64,000 nucleotides of DNA from Caballeronia megalochromosomata (GCA_001580565.1 LRBF01000264.1:61696-125695); one strand, 5' to 3'; positions 1 through 9,481 are shown, counted from the stretch's first letter. The notes: generated from the letters alone by a model not told the origin. Numbers and translations: made by a program.

Positions 1-15
1 GCCAGATTCAACCGG

Positions 16-44
16 CCCGCTCGCGGCGCGACACCGCGAGCGGG
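16..44 (-). terminator. Putative stem-loop terminator after the FAD oxidoreductase
   Basis: Perfect 11-bp inverted repeat: CCCGCTCGCGG at 16-26 and CCGCGAGCGGG at 34-44, with a 7-nt loop. It lies 24 nt past the stop codon of the minus-strand oxidoreductase. There is no strong T-run on the minus strand after the hairpin, so termination is inferred only from the stem and its position. Confidence 0.5.
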
Positions 45-67
45 TCTCATGGAAATGCGTGTCGCGC

Positions 68-1300
68 TCAGTGAAAACGCGACGCGCGATAACTCGCGAG
101 ATCGAGCGGCGGTGCGCGCCGCGCGACCAGGTCGGCGACGATGCGTCCGCTCACGCCCGCGAGCGTCAACCCAAGATGCTGATGCCCGAACGCATACACG
201 ACACGCTCGCTCGCCTTCGATGTGCCGATCACCGGCACGCCATCGGGCAAGGTCGGACGAAAGCCGAGCCATTCGCGATCCGGCGCGCCGAGCGCGGGCA
301 ACGCGCGCTTCGACGACACGGTCACGAGATCGAGCAGTGCGCGGTTGCGTTCTTCGGTGAAGCCCGCGAGCTCGACCGTGCCCGCGACGCGGATGCCGTC
401 GCTCATCGGCGTCATGTAGAAGCCGCGCTCCGCCCAGCCGCACGGCCGCGAGATCAGGTTCGACGCCGATGCATAGCGCACGTGATAGCCGCGCTCGGTA
501 TCGAGCGGAACGTCGTCGCCGCATTGATGCGCGAACTCGCGCGAACGCGCGCCCGTCGCGACGACGACATGATCGAACTGGCGCGCGGCGCCGTTCACGC
601 GCAATGAAACGCCTTGCGCATTCGGTTCTATCGCGTCCACCTTCGCGCGTTCGAGTTGCGCACCGCGCGCGGCAAGCCGTTCGAACAAGGCCTCCAGAAA
701 GCCGGCGGGATCGGTGAAATGCCAGCTATCGCGGAACAGCACGCCGCGCGCGAAGATCGGCGCGAGTTGCGGTTCGAGTTCGCGGATCGCGCCGCTGTCG
801 AGCACGTCGAAGCCCACGCCGAGTCTTTCGCGAAGGTCGAGCGAATCACGCGATGCATCGAACGAGGCCGCGCTCGAATACAGATACAGGCACTCGCGCG
901 GCTTCACGAAGCGCGTGAGACCCGCTTCGTCGAGCAAGGGCGCATAGCCTTCCTGCGCACGCGAGAGCAAGGCCGCGAGAGCCCGCGCACTCGCTTCGAA
1001 GTTGGCGCGCCGCGAGCTCATCAGAAAGCGCGCGAGCCACGGCGCGAGTTGCGGCAGATAACCCCAGCGCAGTCTGAACGGGCTGTCGTTCGAGAGCAGA
1101 AAGCGCGGGATATCGCGGAACACGGACGGATTGTTCACCGGCACGCATCCGTAGGGCGCGAACGTGCCCGCGTTGCCGAACGACGCGCCCTGCGCCACGC
1201 CCGACGGATCGAACAGCGTGACGCCGTGACCGTCGCGCATGAGCCAGGCCGCGCTCGCCATGCCGATGAACCCCGCGCCGATGATCGCCACCTTCGACAT
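68..1300 (-). CDS. FAD-dependent amino-acid oxidoreductase (DadA/DAO family)
   Basis: Predicted 410-aa flavoprotein of the DAO family, closest in architecture to the D-amino acid dehydrogenase small subunit, which deaminates D-amino acids to 2-oxo acids. The N-terminus carries the dinucleotide-binding motif GAGFIGMASAAW after a beta strand (VAIIGAG), and the C-terminus has the typical family segment around GHQHLGLTLAGVSGRIVADL. The start at 1300 is chosen because its ATG overlaps the TAA of the upstream permease (TAATG), which implies translational coupling; an in-frame extension to 1318 is less likely. With the permease and the divergent MocR regulator it forms an import-and-oxidise unit for an amino acid or amine. 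The exact substrate cannot be read from the sequence; other family members oxidise sarcosine, glycine or opines. Confidence 0.8.
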   Translation of the reverse strand: MSKVAIIGAGFIGMASAAWLMRDGHGVTLFDPSGVAQGASFGNAGTFAPYGCVPVNNPSVFRDIPRFLLSNDSPFRLRWGYLPQLAPWLARFLMSSRRANFEASARALAALLSRAQEGYAPLLDEAGLTRFVKPRECLYLYSSAASFDASRDSLDLRERLGVGFDVLDSGAIRELEPQLAPIFARGVLFRDSWHFTDPAGFLEALFERLAARGAQLERAKVDAIEPNAQGVSLRVNGAARQFDHVVVATGARSREFAHQCGDDVPLDTERGYHVRYASASNLISRPCGWAERGFYMTPMSDGIRVAGTVELAGFTEERNRALLDLVTVSSKRALPALGAPDREWLGFRPTLPDGVPVIGTSKASERVVYAFGHQHLGLTLAGVSGRIVADLVARRAPPLDLASYRASRFH

Positions 1301-2751
1301 TAGTCGTGCCCCTTCCACGCAAGATCGCCCTCATGCGACAGGAATCCCGTCGCCGATTCGCTCTCCGCTTCATGACGATGATGATGCTTCGCCGCGAAGA
1401 AGTACGCCGCCGAGGCCACCGCAAGACTCGCGAGACTCGCCATCAGTTGAGGACGCAGTTCGTGATCCGCGCCCATCGCCGCGAGCACGCCGACGATCGC
1501 CACGACGACCGCATACGAGAGCCACGGAAAGAGCCACATCTTCAGCGTGAGACGCTCGGGCGCTTCCTTCTGGATGCGCCGGCGGATGCGGATCTGCGCG
1601 AGCGCCGTCGCGAGATAGACGAACAGCATCACCGCGCCCGACGCATTCACGAGGAACAGGAACACGCCCTGCGGCGACACGATCGCCGCGATGATCGCCA
1701 CATAGCCGACGACGCTCGACAACACCACGGCGAGACGCGGCACCTTGTTCGGCGTGAGCCTGAGCAGCGACTTCGGCGCATCGCCGCGTTCGGCGAGACG
1801 GAACAGGATCCGCGAAGACACATACAGACCCGAGTTCAGCGCGGACAGCACGGCGACGAGCACGATTGCGTTCATGATGTCGGCGGCGTAGGGAATGCGC
1901 ATCGTCTCCAGTGCGGCGACGAACGGCGAGTGCCCCGTCACGATGCTGCTCCACGGCACGATGCACGCGATCAGGAACATCGAGCCGACATAGAACGTGA
2001 TGACGCGCAGGATCACCGAGCGCGTCATCGCTGCGACGCTTTTGGCGGGATCGTCGGATTCGGCGGCGGCGATGGTCGCGATTTCCGCGCCGCCGACCGC
2101 GAAGATCACGGTCGGCACAGCGGCGAACACGGACATCGCGCCGAACGGCAGAAAGCCGCGATTGCCGGTGAGATGCGCCACCGCGCTGCCCGTGTGGCCG
2201 AAGCCGAGCAGATAGCCTGCGCCGATCGCGATGAACACGATGATCGCCGCAACCTTGATCGACGCGAACCAGAACTCGAATTCACCGTACGACTTGACCG
2301 AGAGCAGGTTGATCACGGTCATCACCGACAGCAGCACGAGGCCGATGACCCAGACCGGCGCGGGTATCCAGCGCTGCAGGATGGCCGCGCCCGCGACCGC
2401 CTCCACCGCGACGACGATCACCCAGAAGTACCAGTACAGCCAGCCGCTCGTGAAGCCGGCCCAGTTGCCGAGGCCGATGCGCGCGTATTCGGTGAACGAG
2501 CCGACGCCCGGCACGGCGAGCGCCATTTCGCCGAGCATGCGCATGACCATCAGCACGACGATGCCGGCGACGAGATACGACACGCACGCGGCCGGACCAA
2601 CGGTGGCGAGCGTCGCGCTGCTGCCGACGAACAAACCCGCGCCGATGATGCCGCCGAGCGCGATCATCGTGACATGGCGCTGGCGCAGCGCCGAGCCGAG
2701 CTTCGGCGGGCTGCCGGATGGGGTCGATTGAGGGGATTGGGGCAAGGACAT
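1300..2751 (-). CDS. Amino-acid permease, APC superfamily (GabP/CycA-like)
   Basis: Predicted 483-aa inner-membrane proton-coupled amino-acid transporter of the AAT family, with about 12 hydrophobic segments. The conserved first helix reads MIALGGIIGAGLFVGSSA. The stretch GSFTEYARIGLGNWAGFTSG followed by WLYWYFWVIVVAVEA resembles 4-aminobutyrate and D-serine/D-alanine/glycine permeases. The start at 2751 is preceded by AGGAG at good spacing; an upstream in-frame start at 2826 would add 25 residues with no permease character. The stop overlaps the start of the FAD oxidoreductase, so the two are one operon, transcribed away from the MocR regulator. By context the substrate is the amino acid oxidised by the neighbour. 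The carboxy tail is hydrophilic and histidine-rich (AKHHHRHEAESE). Confidence 0.88.
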   Translation of the reverse strand: MSLPQSPQSTPSGSPPKLGSALRQRHVTMIALGGIIGAGLFVGSSATLATVGPAACVSYLVAGIVVLMVMRMLGEMALAVPGVGSFTEYARIGLGNWAGFTSGWLYWYFWVIVVAVEAVAGAAILQRWIPAPVWVIGLVLLSVMTVINLLSVKSYGEFEFWFASIKVAAIIVFIAIGAGYLLGFGHTGSAVAHLTGNRGFLPFGAMSVFAAVPTVIFAVGGAEIATIAAAESDDPAKSVAAMTRSVILRVITFYVGSMFLIACIVPWSSIVTGHSPFVAALETMRIPYAADIMNAIVLVAVLSALNSGLYVSSRILFRLAERGDAPKSLLRLTPNKVPRLAVVLSSVVGYVAIIAAIVSPQGVFLFLVNASGAVMLFVYLATALAQIRIRRRIQKEAPERLTLKMWLFPWLSYAVVVAIVGVLAAMGADHELRPQLMASLASLAVASAAYFFAAKHHHRHEAESESATGFLSHEGDLAWKGHD

Positions 2752-2842
2752 CGGGAATCTCCTGCGGACAAAGATCGGATGAATCGCACACGCGGCGGAC
2801 GCAAAACCACACCGCACACCAGACAAACTCTGATCCTAGAAT

Positions 2843-2885
2843 CACACAAGATTTTTTTGTGTGCAATTAAAAACGCGATTGTGTG
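2843..2885. promoter_or_regulatory. Candidate MocR operator: three TTGTGTG half-sites
   Basis: The divergent region holds CACACAA at 2843-2849, TTGTGTG at 2857-2863 and TTGTGTG at 2879-2885: an inverted pair followed by a direct repeat 22 bp (two helical turns) on. MocR-type regulators are known to bind direct repeats, often combined with an inverted repeat. Assignment to the adjacent MocR gene is inference. Local AT-rich sequence around 2840-2880 probably also contains the permease promoter. Confidence 0.55.
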
Positions 2886-2964
2886 GTCCCGGGATTTTCC
2901 CTAAGTCTGGCTGGAGCGGCTCTTGCAGAGCGGGTAAAAGGCGCTTTTGGGGCTTACGTGGGCA

Positions 2965-2992
2965 TTGCATCGTGCAGACTCTGGGTTAGAAT
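2965..2992 (+). promoter_or_regulatory. Candidate sigma-70 promoter of the MocR regulator gene
   Basis: TTGCAT at 2965-2970 and TAGAAT at 2987-2992 with a 16-nt spacer, about 60 nt upstream of the regulator start. This is a reasonable match to the housekeeping consensus; it has not been tested. Confidence 0.4.
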
Positions 2993-3049
2993 CGGCTCAC
3001 TTCCGCACAAATCGCGGACAAAGCATCGTTTGTATGGAGACAGAGATTC

Positions 3050-4462
3050 ATGGCTTCCGACAAGGATCAGACGCTGACTGCGAACGGCGAAGCCGACGGC
3101 GCGACGAAGCGATCGACCTATATCGAGGTATCGAGCTCCATCGAGAAGGAGATTCGCAGCGGCATCTATCCGCCCGGCAGCCGCCTGCCGCCGCAGCGGC
3201 AACTGGCGAGCGATCTGGGCATCAATGTGTCGACGGTGTCGCGCGCGTACAAGGAGCTGCAGTTGCGCGGCCTCGTGATCGGCAGCAAGCGGCGCGGCTC
3301 GCTCGTGACCGGCGGCGCGATGCCGAGCGTCGAGAAGACGCCGCCCGCGAGCACGGGAAGCGCCGTCATCGATCTGACGGTCAACCGGCCCGCGACCGGC
3401 GAGTTCCTCGCGTGCCTCGCGCGCACCCTGGGCGAACTGCCGCGCGATCCGCGCTTCGCCCAGTTGCAGGAATATCAGCCGCCGCAGGGGCCTTCATGGG
3501 CGCGCGCGGCCGGTGCGCGCTGGATGAGCGCGCCGGGTTTCGCGCCGAGCGCGGATCAGGTCGTCGTGACGAGCGGCGCGCAGCATGGGCTGTATGCGGT
3601 GCTCAACAGCCTGATCGGCACGGACGGCGTGATCCTCGCGGATCAGCTCACGTACTACGGGCTGAAGGCGCTCGCGCCGGTGTTCCAGTTCGAGATCGTC
3701 GGCATTCCGAGCGACCGCGACGGCCTGCTCGTCGACGAGGTCGAGCGCGTGTGCAAGCGCGTGCCGGTGAAGGCGATCTTCACGGTGCCGAACCTGCAGA
3801 ATCCCACCGTCACGACGATGAGCCTCGAGCGGCGCATGGCGCTCGTCGATGTCGCGCGCCGCCATGGCGTGGCGATCATCGAGGACGACGTGTACGGCCC
3901 GCTCGTCGCGCAACGCCTGCCGACAATCGCAAGCCTGTGCCCCGAGCTGACGTTTCATATCTCGGCGACGTCGAAGATACTCGCGCCCGGCCTGCGGCTC
4001 GGCTATCTGCTGAGCCCGCAGGACAATTCGGCGCTTTGTGCGGAGGCCGTGCGCACGACGGCGTGGATGCCCGCTCCGCTGTCGATGCTGATTGCGGCCG
4101 TCTGGATGGAGGACGGCACCGCGCAGCACATCATGAACGCGCAACTCGCCGAGATTCGCGCGCGCCATGATCTCGCGCGTGAATTGCTGCCGCAGGATCT
4201 GCTGCAGTCCGATCCGGCCTGCATGTTCGTGTGGCTGAAGCTGCCGCTGCCGTGGCGCGCCGACGATTTCGCGGCGAATGCGAAGGCGCGCGGCGTAGTG
4301 GTGATGCCGTCGTCGGCGTTCGCGGTGGACCGCTCGGAGATCGAGCACGGGGTGCGCATCAATCTCGCGTGCGCGGAGAGCCGCGATCAGCTCGTCAGCG
4401 GGTTGAGGATGCTGGCGGGCACCTTGAGGGACCGGCCGCGCGCCTTGTTCGGGCATCTGTGA
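3050..4462 (+). CDS. MocR-family transcriptional regulator (GntR HTH + aminotransferase-like domain)
   Basis: 470-aa PLP-binding transcription factor. Residues about 23-90 form a GntR winged helix (SRLPPQRQLASDLGINVSTV). Residues about 105-465 are a fold-type I aminotransferase-like effector domain. PLP ligands are visible: Lys309 in SATSKILAPGLRLGY, and the EDDVY segment at 278-282. Family members use the domain as a sensor for amino acids or PLP and typically control a divergent catabolic operon; here the permease and FAD oxidoreductase lie divergently, about 300 bp away, so activation of that operon is the likely role. The chosen ATG follows GGAG about 12 nt upstream, which is somewhat distant. 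GabR, TauR and PdxR are relatives, but the effector cannot be assigned. Confidence 0.9.
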   Translation: MASDKDQTLTANGEADGATKRSTYIEVSSSIEKEIRSGIYPPGSRLPPQRQLASDLGINVSTVSRAYKELQLRGLVIGSKRRGSLVTGGAMPSVEKTPPASTGSAVIDLTVNRPATGEFLACLARTLGELPRDPRFAQLQEYQPPQGPSWARAAGARWMSAPGFAPSADQVVVTSGAQHGLYAVLNSLIGTDGVILADQLTYYGLKALAPVFQFEIVGIPSDRDGLLVDEVERVCKRVPVKAIFTVPNLQNPTVTTMSLERRMALVDVARRHGVAIIEDDVYGPLVAQRLPTIASLCPELTFHISATSKILAPGLRLGYLLSPQDNSALCAEAVRTTAWMPAPLSMLIAAVWMEDGTAQHIMNAQLAEIRARHDLARELLPQDLLQSDPACMFVWLKLPLPWRADDFAANAKARGVVVMPSSAFAVDRSEIEHGVRINLACAESRDQLVSGLRMLAGTLRDRPRALFGHL

Positions 4463-4975
4463 CGCACGTGAGGACGCAGGACGCATCGACACTCCCCTTC
4501 GGTATTTCACAATCCGGCACGACGAATCCACGGCCTGGTCAGCAATCCACGGCTTCCCGCCTGCGATAGCGATTCGTCAGCCTGTCCCGCCTATTCAGTA
4601 ATTGCTGCGCGTTCCGAACTTCTGCGTTCAGTCGAAATGGCATTAAACGCTATGGCGTTTTCATCCGTATTCAGCTATTACTAGACTCGTCACGCACGTC
4701 ACGCTACACCGTGGCGAACCATGAGCAGCTCTGGCTATAACTCGACCGTCAAATCCGGAGGCAGCTACGACACATCAAAAGCATCAGGCTCGCGCTCGCT
4801 GACGTCGCCAAAAAGTCCTGTCCCGCGCGATTTCATCGCATGGCGAAGGCATCCCCGGGAAGCGCACGTTTTCCCGGCACGCATTCGCTGAAACGCACTG
4901 CGAGCATGTCGTGGCGAGGCGCCTGTCAGGCGCGCTCGCTCATCAACGATCGGCCGTCCCAAGAGGGAGGCGCCT
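4463..4975. other. 513-bp intergenic region ahead of the efflux-pqi operon
   Basis: This stretch has no convincing gene. It is visibly richer in A+T between about 4610 and 4840 than its surroundings, as expected for a promoter region. It contains one short perfect inverted repeat (4645-4660, listed separately). Small open frames on both strands across it lack ribosome sites and protein character. A long leader for the downstream operon is possible. Confidence 0.6.
4645..4660. promoter_or_regulatory. Palindrome AAACGC-TATG-GCGTTT, possible repressor site
   Basis: Perfect 6-bp arms around a 4-nt centre, about 315 bp before the efflux adaptor start and inside the AT-rich part of the intergenic region. 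RND pumps are often controlled by TetR or MarR repressors binding such sites, but no repressor gene of that type lies next to this operon, so the role is speculative. Confidence 0.3.
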
Positions 4976-6220
4976 ATGGCGTTCGTGTCGGAACAGATGC
5001 TGCACTGCTGCTCGTTCGCTCAACCGTCGCGCCCGATGCGCGCGCTGCGTCTCGTCGCAGCCGCCGCGATCGCGTCGCTTTCGCTCGTAGCGTGCAAGAA
5101 GCCGGCGCCCGAAGCGCAGCGGCCCCCCGTCGATGTCACCGTCGCGACCGTCGCGGCGCAGTCGACACCCGTGGATTTCGAATTCACCGCGCAGACGCAA
5201 AGCTCGCGCGAAGTGGAAATTCGCGCGCGCGTCGACGGCTTCCTTGAAAAGCGCATGTATACGGAAGGCGCGGTCGTCTCGGTCGGGCAGGTCATGTTCA
5301 TCATGGACAAACGCCCCTTCGAAGCCGCGTTGCAGACCGCCAAGGGCTCGCTCGCGCAGCAGCAGGCGCGCCTGCTCGTCACGCAGCAGAACCTCGGCCG
5401 CGTGAAGCCGCTCGCCGCGATGAACGCGTTGAGCAAGAAGGATCTCGACGACGCCGTCGGCAACGAGAAGAGCGCCGAGGCCGCCGTGATCGCCGCGAAG
5501 GGCGAGGTGCAGACCGCGGAGCTCAACCTGAGCTACACGACGATCCGCTCGCCGCTCAAGGGCCTCTCCAGCTTCGCGCGCGTGCAGGAAGGCAGCTACG
5601 TGACGCCGACGCAATCGGGCCTGCTCACCTACGTCTATCAGCTCGACCCGATGTGGGTGAACTTCAGCATCTCTGAGAACGAGTTGCTGACCTATCGCGA
5701 GCAGATCAAGAAAGGCCTGTTGCGCTTTCCGGCCGACAACAAGTTCGATGTGACCGTCATCCAGGCCGACGGCTCGGTGTATCCGCAGACCGGCCGCATC
5801 GACTTCACGAATCCGGCCTTCAGCACGGAGACGGGCACCTTCCTCGTGCGCGCGGTGTTTGCGAATCCGCAGGGCACGCTGCGGCCCGGCCAGTTCGTGA
5901 AGGCGCGCGTCGCGGGCGCGGTGCGGCCCAATGCGATCCTCGTGCCGCAACGCGCCGTGCTGCAGGGCGCGAAGAGCCACTTCGTCTGGGTGATCGACGA
6001 TCAGTCGAAGCCGCATCAGCGCGTCGTCGAAGTCGGCGAGTGGCACGGCGACGACTGGTTCATCACGAACGGGCTGAAAGCGGGCGAGCGCGTCGTCGTC
6101 GATGGCGCGATCCGGGTCAGTGCGGACTCGCAGCTTCGCGTGGTCGCCGCACCCGCCGAGCCGGGGTCGAGCGCCCAGGAGGCGTCGGCCGGGCAAACGA
6201 AGAGTGCAGGCGAAAAGTGA
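4976..6220 (+). CDS. RND efflux periplasmic adaptor lipoprotein (membrane fusion protein)
   Basis: 414-aa HlyD/AcrA-family adaptor linking an inner-membrane RND pump to an outer-membrane channel. A lipobox (SLSLVAC, Cys about residue 40) marks it as a lipoprotein. Then come a biotinyl-lipoyl-like half (VEIRARVDGFLEKRMYTEGA), an alpha-helical hairpin (about residues 110-185), the second lipoyl half and beta-barrel (LSYTTIRSPLKGLSS) and the membrane-proximal domain. The start at 4976 has an excellent GAGGGAGG site; it gives an unusually long n-region of about 20 residues, so the internal Met at 5036 is an alternative, although it lacks a ribosome site. It is the first gene of the operon with the pump, outer-membrane factor and pqiABC. 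The substrate is unknown. Confidence 0.9.
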   Translation: MAFVSEQMLHCCSFAQPSRPMRALRLVAAAAIASLSLVACKKPAPEAQRPPVDVTVATVAAQSTPVDFEFTAQTQSSREVEIRARVDGFLEKRMYTEGAVVSVGQVMFIMDKRPFEAALQTAKGSLAQQQARLLVTQQNLGRVKPLAAMNALSKKDLDDAVGNEKSAEAAVIAAKGEVQTAELNLSYTTIRSPLKGLSSFARVQEGSYVTPTQSGLLTYVYQLDPMWVNFSISENELLTYREQIKKGLLRFPADNKFDVTVIQADGSVYPQTGRIDFTNPAFSTETGTFLVRAVFANPQGTLRPGQFVKARVAGAVRPNAILVPQRAVLQGAKSHFVWVIDDQSKPHQRVVEVGEWHGDDWFITNGLKAGERVVVDGAIRVSADSQLRVVAAPAEPGSSAQEASAGQTKSAGEK

Positions 6221-6261
6221 ATTGATCTGACTATCGGAAGCACGTCGCGCGGAAGAGGCCA

Positions 6262-9200
6262 ATGAACATTTCACATTTCTGCATTGACCGTCCGATTTTC
6301 GCGTCGGTCATATCGATCGTGATCACGCTGGGCGGCGCATTGTGCATGCTCGCGCTGCCCACCGCGCAGTATCCCGACATCACGCCGCCGCAAATCACGA
6401 TCTCCGCGACCTATCCGGGAGCGAGCGCCGACGTCGTCGCGAACAACGTCGCCGCGCCGATCGAGCAGCAGGTCAACGGCGCGGACAACATGATCTACAT
6501 GAGCTCGTCGAGTTCGTCGACGGGCAATCTGACGATCAACGCCTACTTCCAGATCGGCACGAATCCGGAGCTCGCACAGGTCGACGTGCAGAACCGCGTG
6601 AATCTCGCGCTGCCGCAACTGCCGCAGTCGGTGACGGCACAGGGCGTGCAGGTGCAGAAGAAGTCGCAGGCGTTCATGATGGTGATCGCCATCTATTCGC
6701 CCGACGAGCGTTATGACGCGACGTATATCGCGAACTACGCGAACGTCTATGTCCTCGACGCGTTGAAGCGCATTCCCGGCGCGAACCAGACGGCCATCTT
6801 CGGAACGCCCGATTACGCGATGCGCATCTGGCTCAAGCCCGACCGCATGGCGCAGCTCGGCATCACGGCTTCCGACGTGCAACGCGCGGTCGCCAACCAG
6901 AACCAGCAGTTCGCCGTCGGCCGTCTCGGACAATCGCCGACGGGCGCACCCGTCGAACAGTCCTTCGCGGTAACGACGACCGGGCGGCTCACCGAGCCTT
7001 CCGAATTCGAGAACATCATCATTCGCGCGCAGTCGGGCGGCGCCGCGATCGTGCGCCTGAGGGACGTGGGGCGCGCCGAGCTCGGGCAGAAAGACTACTC
7101 GATCCGCAGCCGCTTCCAGGGCAAGTCCGCGACCGTGCTAGCCGTCTATCAGCAGCCGGGCGCGAACGCGCTCGACGTGTCGAAGCAGGTGCGCGCGTCG
7201 CTGGCAGAGATGAAGAAGACGTTCCCGCAGGGCATCGACTACCAGATCGCGATGGACACGACGGAGTTCACCCGCGCGTCCATCTCCGACGTGGTGCACA
7301 CGTTCTTCGAAGCGGTCGTGCTGGTCGTGATCGTGGTGTTCGTGTTCCTGCAAAGCCTGCGCGCCACGCTGATTCCGGTGATCGCGGTGCCGGTGTCGAT
7401 CGTCGGCACGTTCATGGGCATGGAAGCGCTCGGCTTCTCCATCAACATGCTGACGCTCTTCGGCATGGTGCTCGCGATCGGGATTGTCGTGGACGATGCG
7501 ATCGTCGTGATCGAGAACGTCGAGCGCAACATGACCGTGCACAAGCTCGATCCGAAGACCGCCGCCAAGAAGGCGATGGACGAGGTGGCCGGGCCGGTCG
7601 TCGCCATCGTGCTCGTGCTGTGCGCGGTGTTCGTGCCGGTGGCGTTCCTGAGCGGCATCACGGGACAGATGTACAAGCAGTTCGCCATCACGATCGCGAT
7701 CTCCGTGGTGATCTCGGGCCTCGTCGCGTTGACCTTGTCGCCCGCGCTGGCCGCGTTGCTGCTCAAACCGGGGCATCACGAGAAGAAAGGCTTTTTCCGC
7801 TGGTTCGACGCCCAGTTCCTGCGCATGACGCACGGCTACACGAGCGTCGTGCGGCTCATCATCAAGCGGTTTTTGATCGCGCTCCTGCTCTTCGTCGGCA
7901 TGATCGCGCTCGCCGTCGTCATGATGCGCGACATACCGACCGCGTTCCTGCCGCCCGAGGATCAGGGTTATCTCCTCGGCGCGGTGATCATGCCCGATGC
8001 CGCGTCGCTCGACCGCACCGGCGCGGTGTCCGAGCGCGTCACCGAGTACTTCATGAAGCAGCCGGCGGTGGGCAGCATCACCACGATCGACGGCTTCAGC
8101 ATTCTCGACAGTCAGAACAAGAACAATTCGTCCACGTTCTTCGTCGGCTTCAAGAGTTTCGAGGATCGCTACACGTCGGCCAATATCAGAACGCAGAACG
8201 CGCGCGCGGTGCTCGTGGACGCGTACAAGCATCTGTCGCAGATCAAGGAGGGCATCGTCGTGCCGCTGAATCCGCCGTCGATTCCGGGCCTCGGCACGAC
8301 GGGCGGCACCGAGATGTGGATTCAGAGCAAGGGCGACGCGACCATCGGCCAGTTCGCGGCCATCGTGGACGATTTTGTCGCCAAGGCCAAGGCGCGCCCC
8401 GAGTTGACGGGCGTCACGTCGACCTTCAACGCATCGTCGCAACAGCTGCTCGCCAACGTCGATCGCGATAAGGCTGAAACGCTCGGCGTGCCTGTCGAGG
8501 ACGTCTATAGCGCGATGCAGACGATGTTCGGCTCGCTCTATGTGTCGCAGTTCAACCGGTCGAGCCGGCTCTGGCAGGTGATTCTGCAGGCGGAGCCGCA
8601 GTACCGGCTCAGGCCGGACGATCTCACGCAGATTTTCGTGAAGAGCAAGACCGGCGAGATGGTGCCGCTCAAGGCCATGGTCACGACGCGCTATGTGACG
8701 GGGCCCGATCTCATCACGCGTTTCAACAACTTCCCGGCGGTCAAGATCACGGCGAATGCCGCGCCCGGATACGCGTCCGGACAGGTCATGGACGCGCTGA
8801 AGGATATCGCGAAGGATCTGCCATCGGACTACGGCATCGGGTGGAGCGGCGAGGCCTACGAGGCGCAGCAGTCGGGCAGTTCGTCGGCGCTCGTCTTCGT
8901 ATTCGGCCTGATCATGGTCTTCCTGATCCTCGCCGCGCAATACGAGAAGTGGAGCCTGCCGTTCGGCGTGCTGATGGCGGTGCCGTTCGCGATCTTCGGC
9001 GCGCTGCTCGCCATTCTGCTGCGTGGCCTCAACAACGACGTCTACTTCCAGATCGGCCTGACGATGCTCGTCGCCCTCGCCGCGAAGAACGCGATTCTCA
9101 TCTTCGAGTTCGCCGTGTTGAACCGCGAGGCGGGCGAGTCTGTCTACGACGCGGCGATGACCGCCGCCGAAGAGCGCCTGCGCCCGATCGTCATGACCTC

Positions 9201-9480
9201 GCTCGCGTTCATTCTCGGCTGCGTGCCGCTCGCGATCGCGACGGGCGCGTCCGCCAACAGCCGGCATTCCATCGGCACGGGTGTGATCGGCGGGATGCTC
9301 GGCGCGACGGTCATCGCGGTGTTCTTCATTCCGATGTTCTTCTGGGGACTGGAAACGATGTCCTCGCGCTCGAAGAAAAAGAAAGGCGACGACGCGCCCG
9401 CCGCCACCGATGCGAAGCCGCACAACGCATCGGGAAGCGGCCCGAATGCCTCGCCGTCCGCTCCGGACAAGGGAGACTGA
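6262..9480 (+). CDS. RND multidrug efflux pump, HAE1 family inner-membrane subunit
   Basis: 1072-aa proton-driven trimeric efflux transporter, the usual length for AcrB/MexF proteins. It shows the family N-terminus (HFCIDRPIFASVISIVI), TM2-TM6 from about residue 340, and the proton-relay aspartate pair in GIVVDDAIVVIENVERN. The partner lysine is in ALAAKNAILIFEFA in the second TM bundle. Two large periplasmic loops follow TM1 and TM7. The sequence around PDYAMRIWLKPDRMAQLG is most like MexF-type pumps. The C-terminal tail is charged and low-complexity (SRSKKKKGDDAPAATDAKP). It starts 41 nt after the adaptor, and the outer-membrane factor begins 1 nt after its stop. Confidence 0.94.
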   Translation: MNISHFCIDRPIFASVISIVITLGGALCMLALPTAQYPDITPPQITISATYPGASADVVANNVAAPIEQQVNGADNMIYMSSSSSSTGNLTINAYFQIGTNPELAQVDVQNRVNLALPQLPQSVTAQGVQVQKKSQAFMMVIAIYSPDERYDATYIANYANVYVLDALKRIPGANQTAIFGTPDYAMRIWLKPDRMAQLGITASDVQRAVANQNQQFAVGRLGQSPTGAPVEQSFAVTTTGRLTEPSEFENIIIRAQSGGAAIVRLRDVGRAELGQKDYSIRSRFQGKSATVLAVYQQPGANALDVSKQVRASLAEMKKTFPQGIDYQIAMDTTEFTRASISDVVHTFFEAVVLVVIVVFVFLQSLRATLIPVIAVPVSIVGTFMGMEALGFSINMLTLFGMVLAIGIVVDDAIVVIENVERNMTVHKLDPKTAAKKAMDEVAGPVVAIVLVLCAVFVPVAFLSGITGQMYKQFAITIAISVVISGLVALTLSPALAALLLKPGHHEKKGFFRWFDAQFLRMTHGYTSVVRLIIKRFLIALLLFVGMIALAVVMMRDIPTAFLPPEDQGYLLGAVIMPDAASLDRTGAVSERVTEYFMKQPAVGSITTIDGFSILDSQNKNNSSTFFVGFKSFEDRYTSANIRTQNARAVLVDAYKHLSQIKEGIVVPLNPPSIPGLGTTGGTEMWIQSKGDATIGQFAAIVDDFVAKAKARPELTGVTSTFNASSQQLLANVDRDKAETLGVPVEDVYSAMQTMFGSLYVSQFNRSSRLWQVILQAEPQYRLRPDDLTQIFVKSKTGEMVPLKAMVTTRYVTGPDLITRFNNFPAVKITANAAPGYASGQVMDALKDIAKDLPSDYGIGWSGEAYEAQQSGSSSALVFVFGLIMVFLILAAQYEKWSLPFGVLMAVPFAIFGALLAILLRGLNNDVYFQIGLTMLVALAAKNAILIFEFAVLNREAGESVYDAAMTAAEERLRPIVMTSLAFILGCVPLAIATGASANSRHSIGTGVIGGMLGATVIAVFFIPMFFWGLETMSSRSKKKKGDDAPAATDAKPHNASGSGPNASPSAPDKGD

Positions 9481-9481
9481 C

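Noticed and set aside
1306..2904. 532-residue open frame on the plus strand opposite the permease
   Set aside because: Arg/His/Asp-rich antisense shadow; the permease on the minus strand has clear membrane helices and family motifs.
4765..4962. Small open frames in the 513-bp gap before the efflux operon
   Set aside because: No ribosome site, odd composition, and the region has promoter-like AT content.
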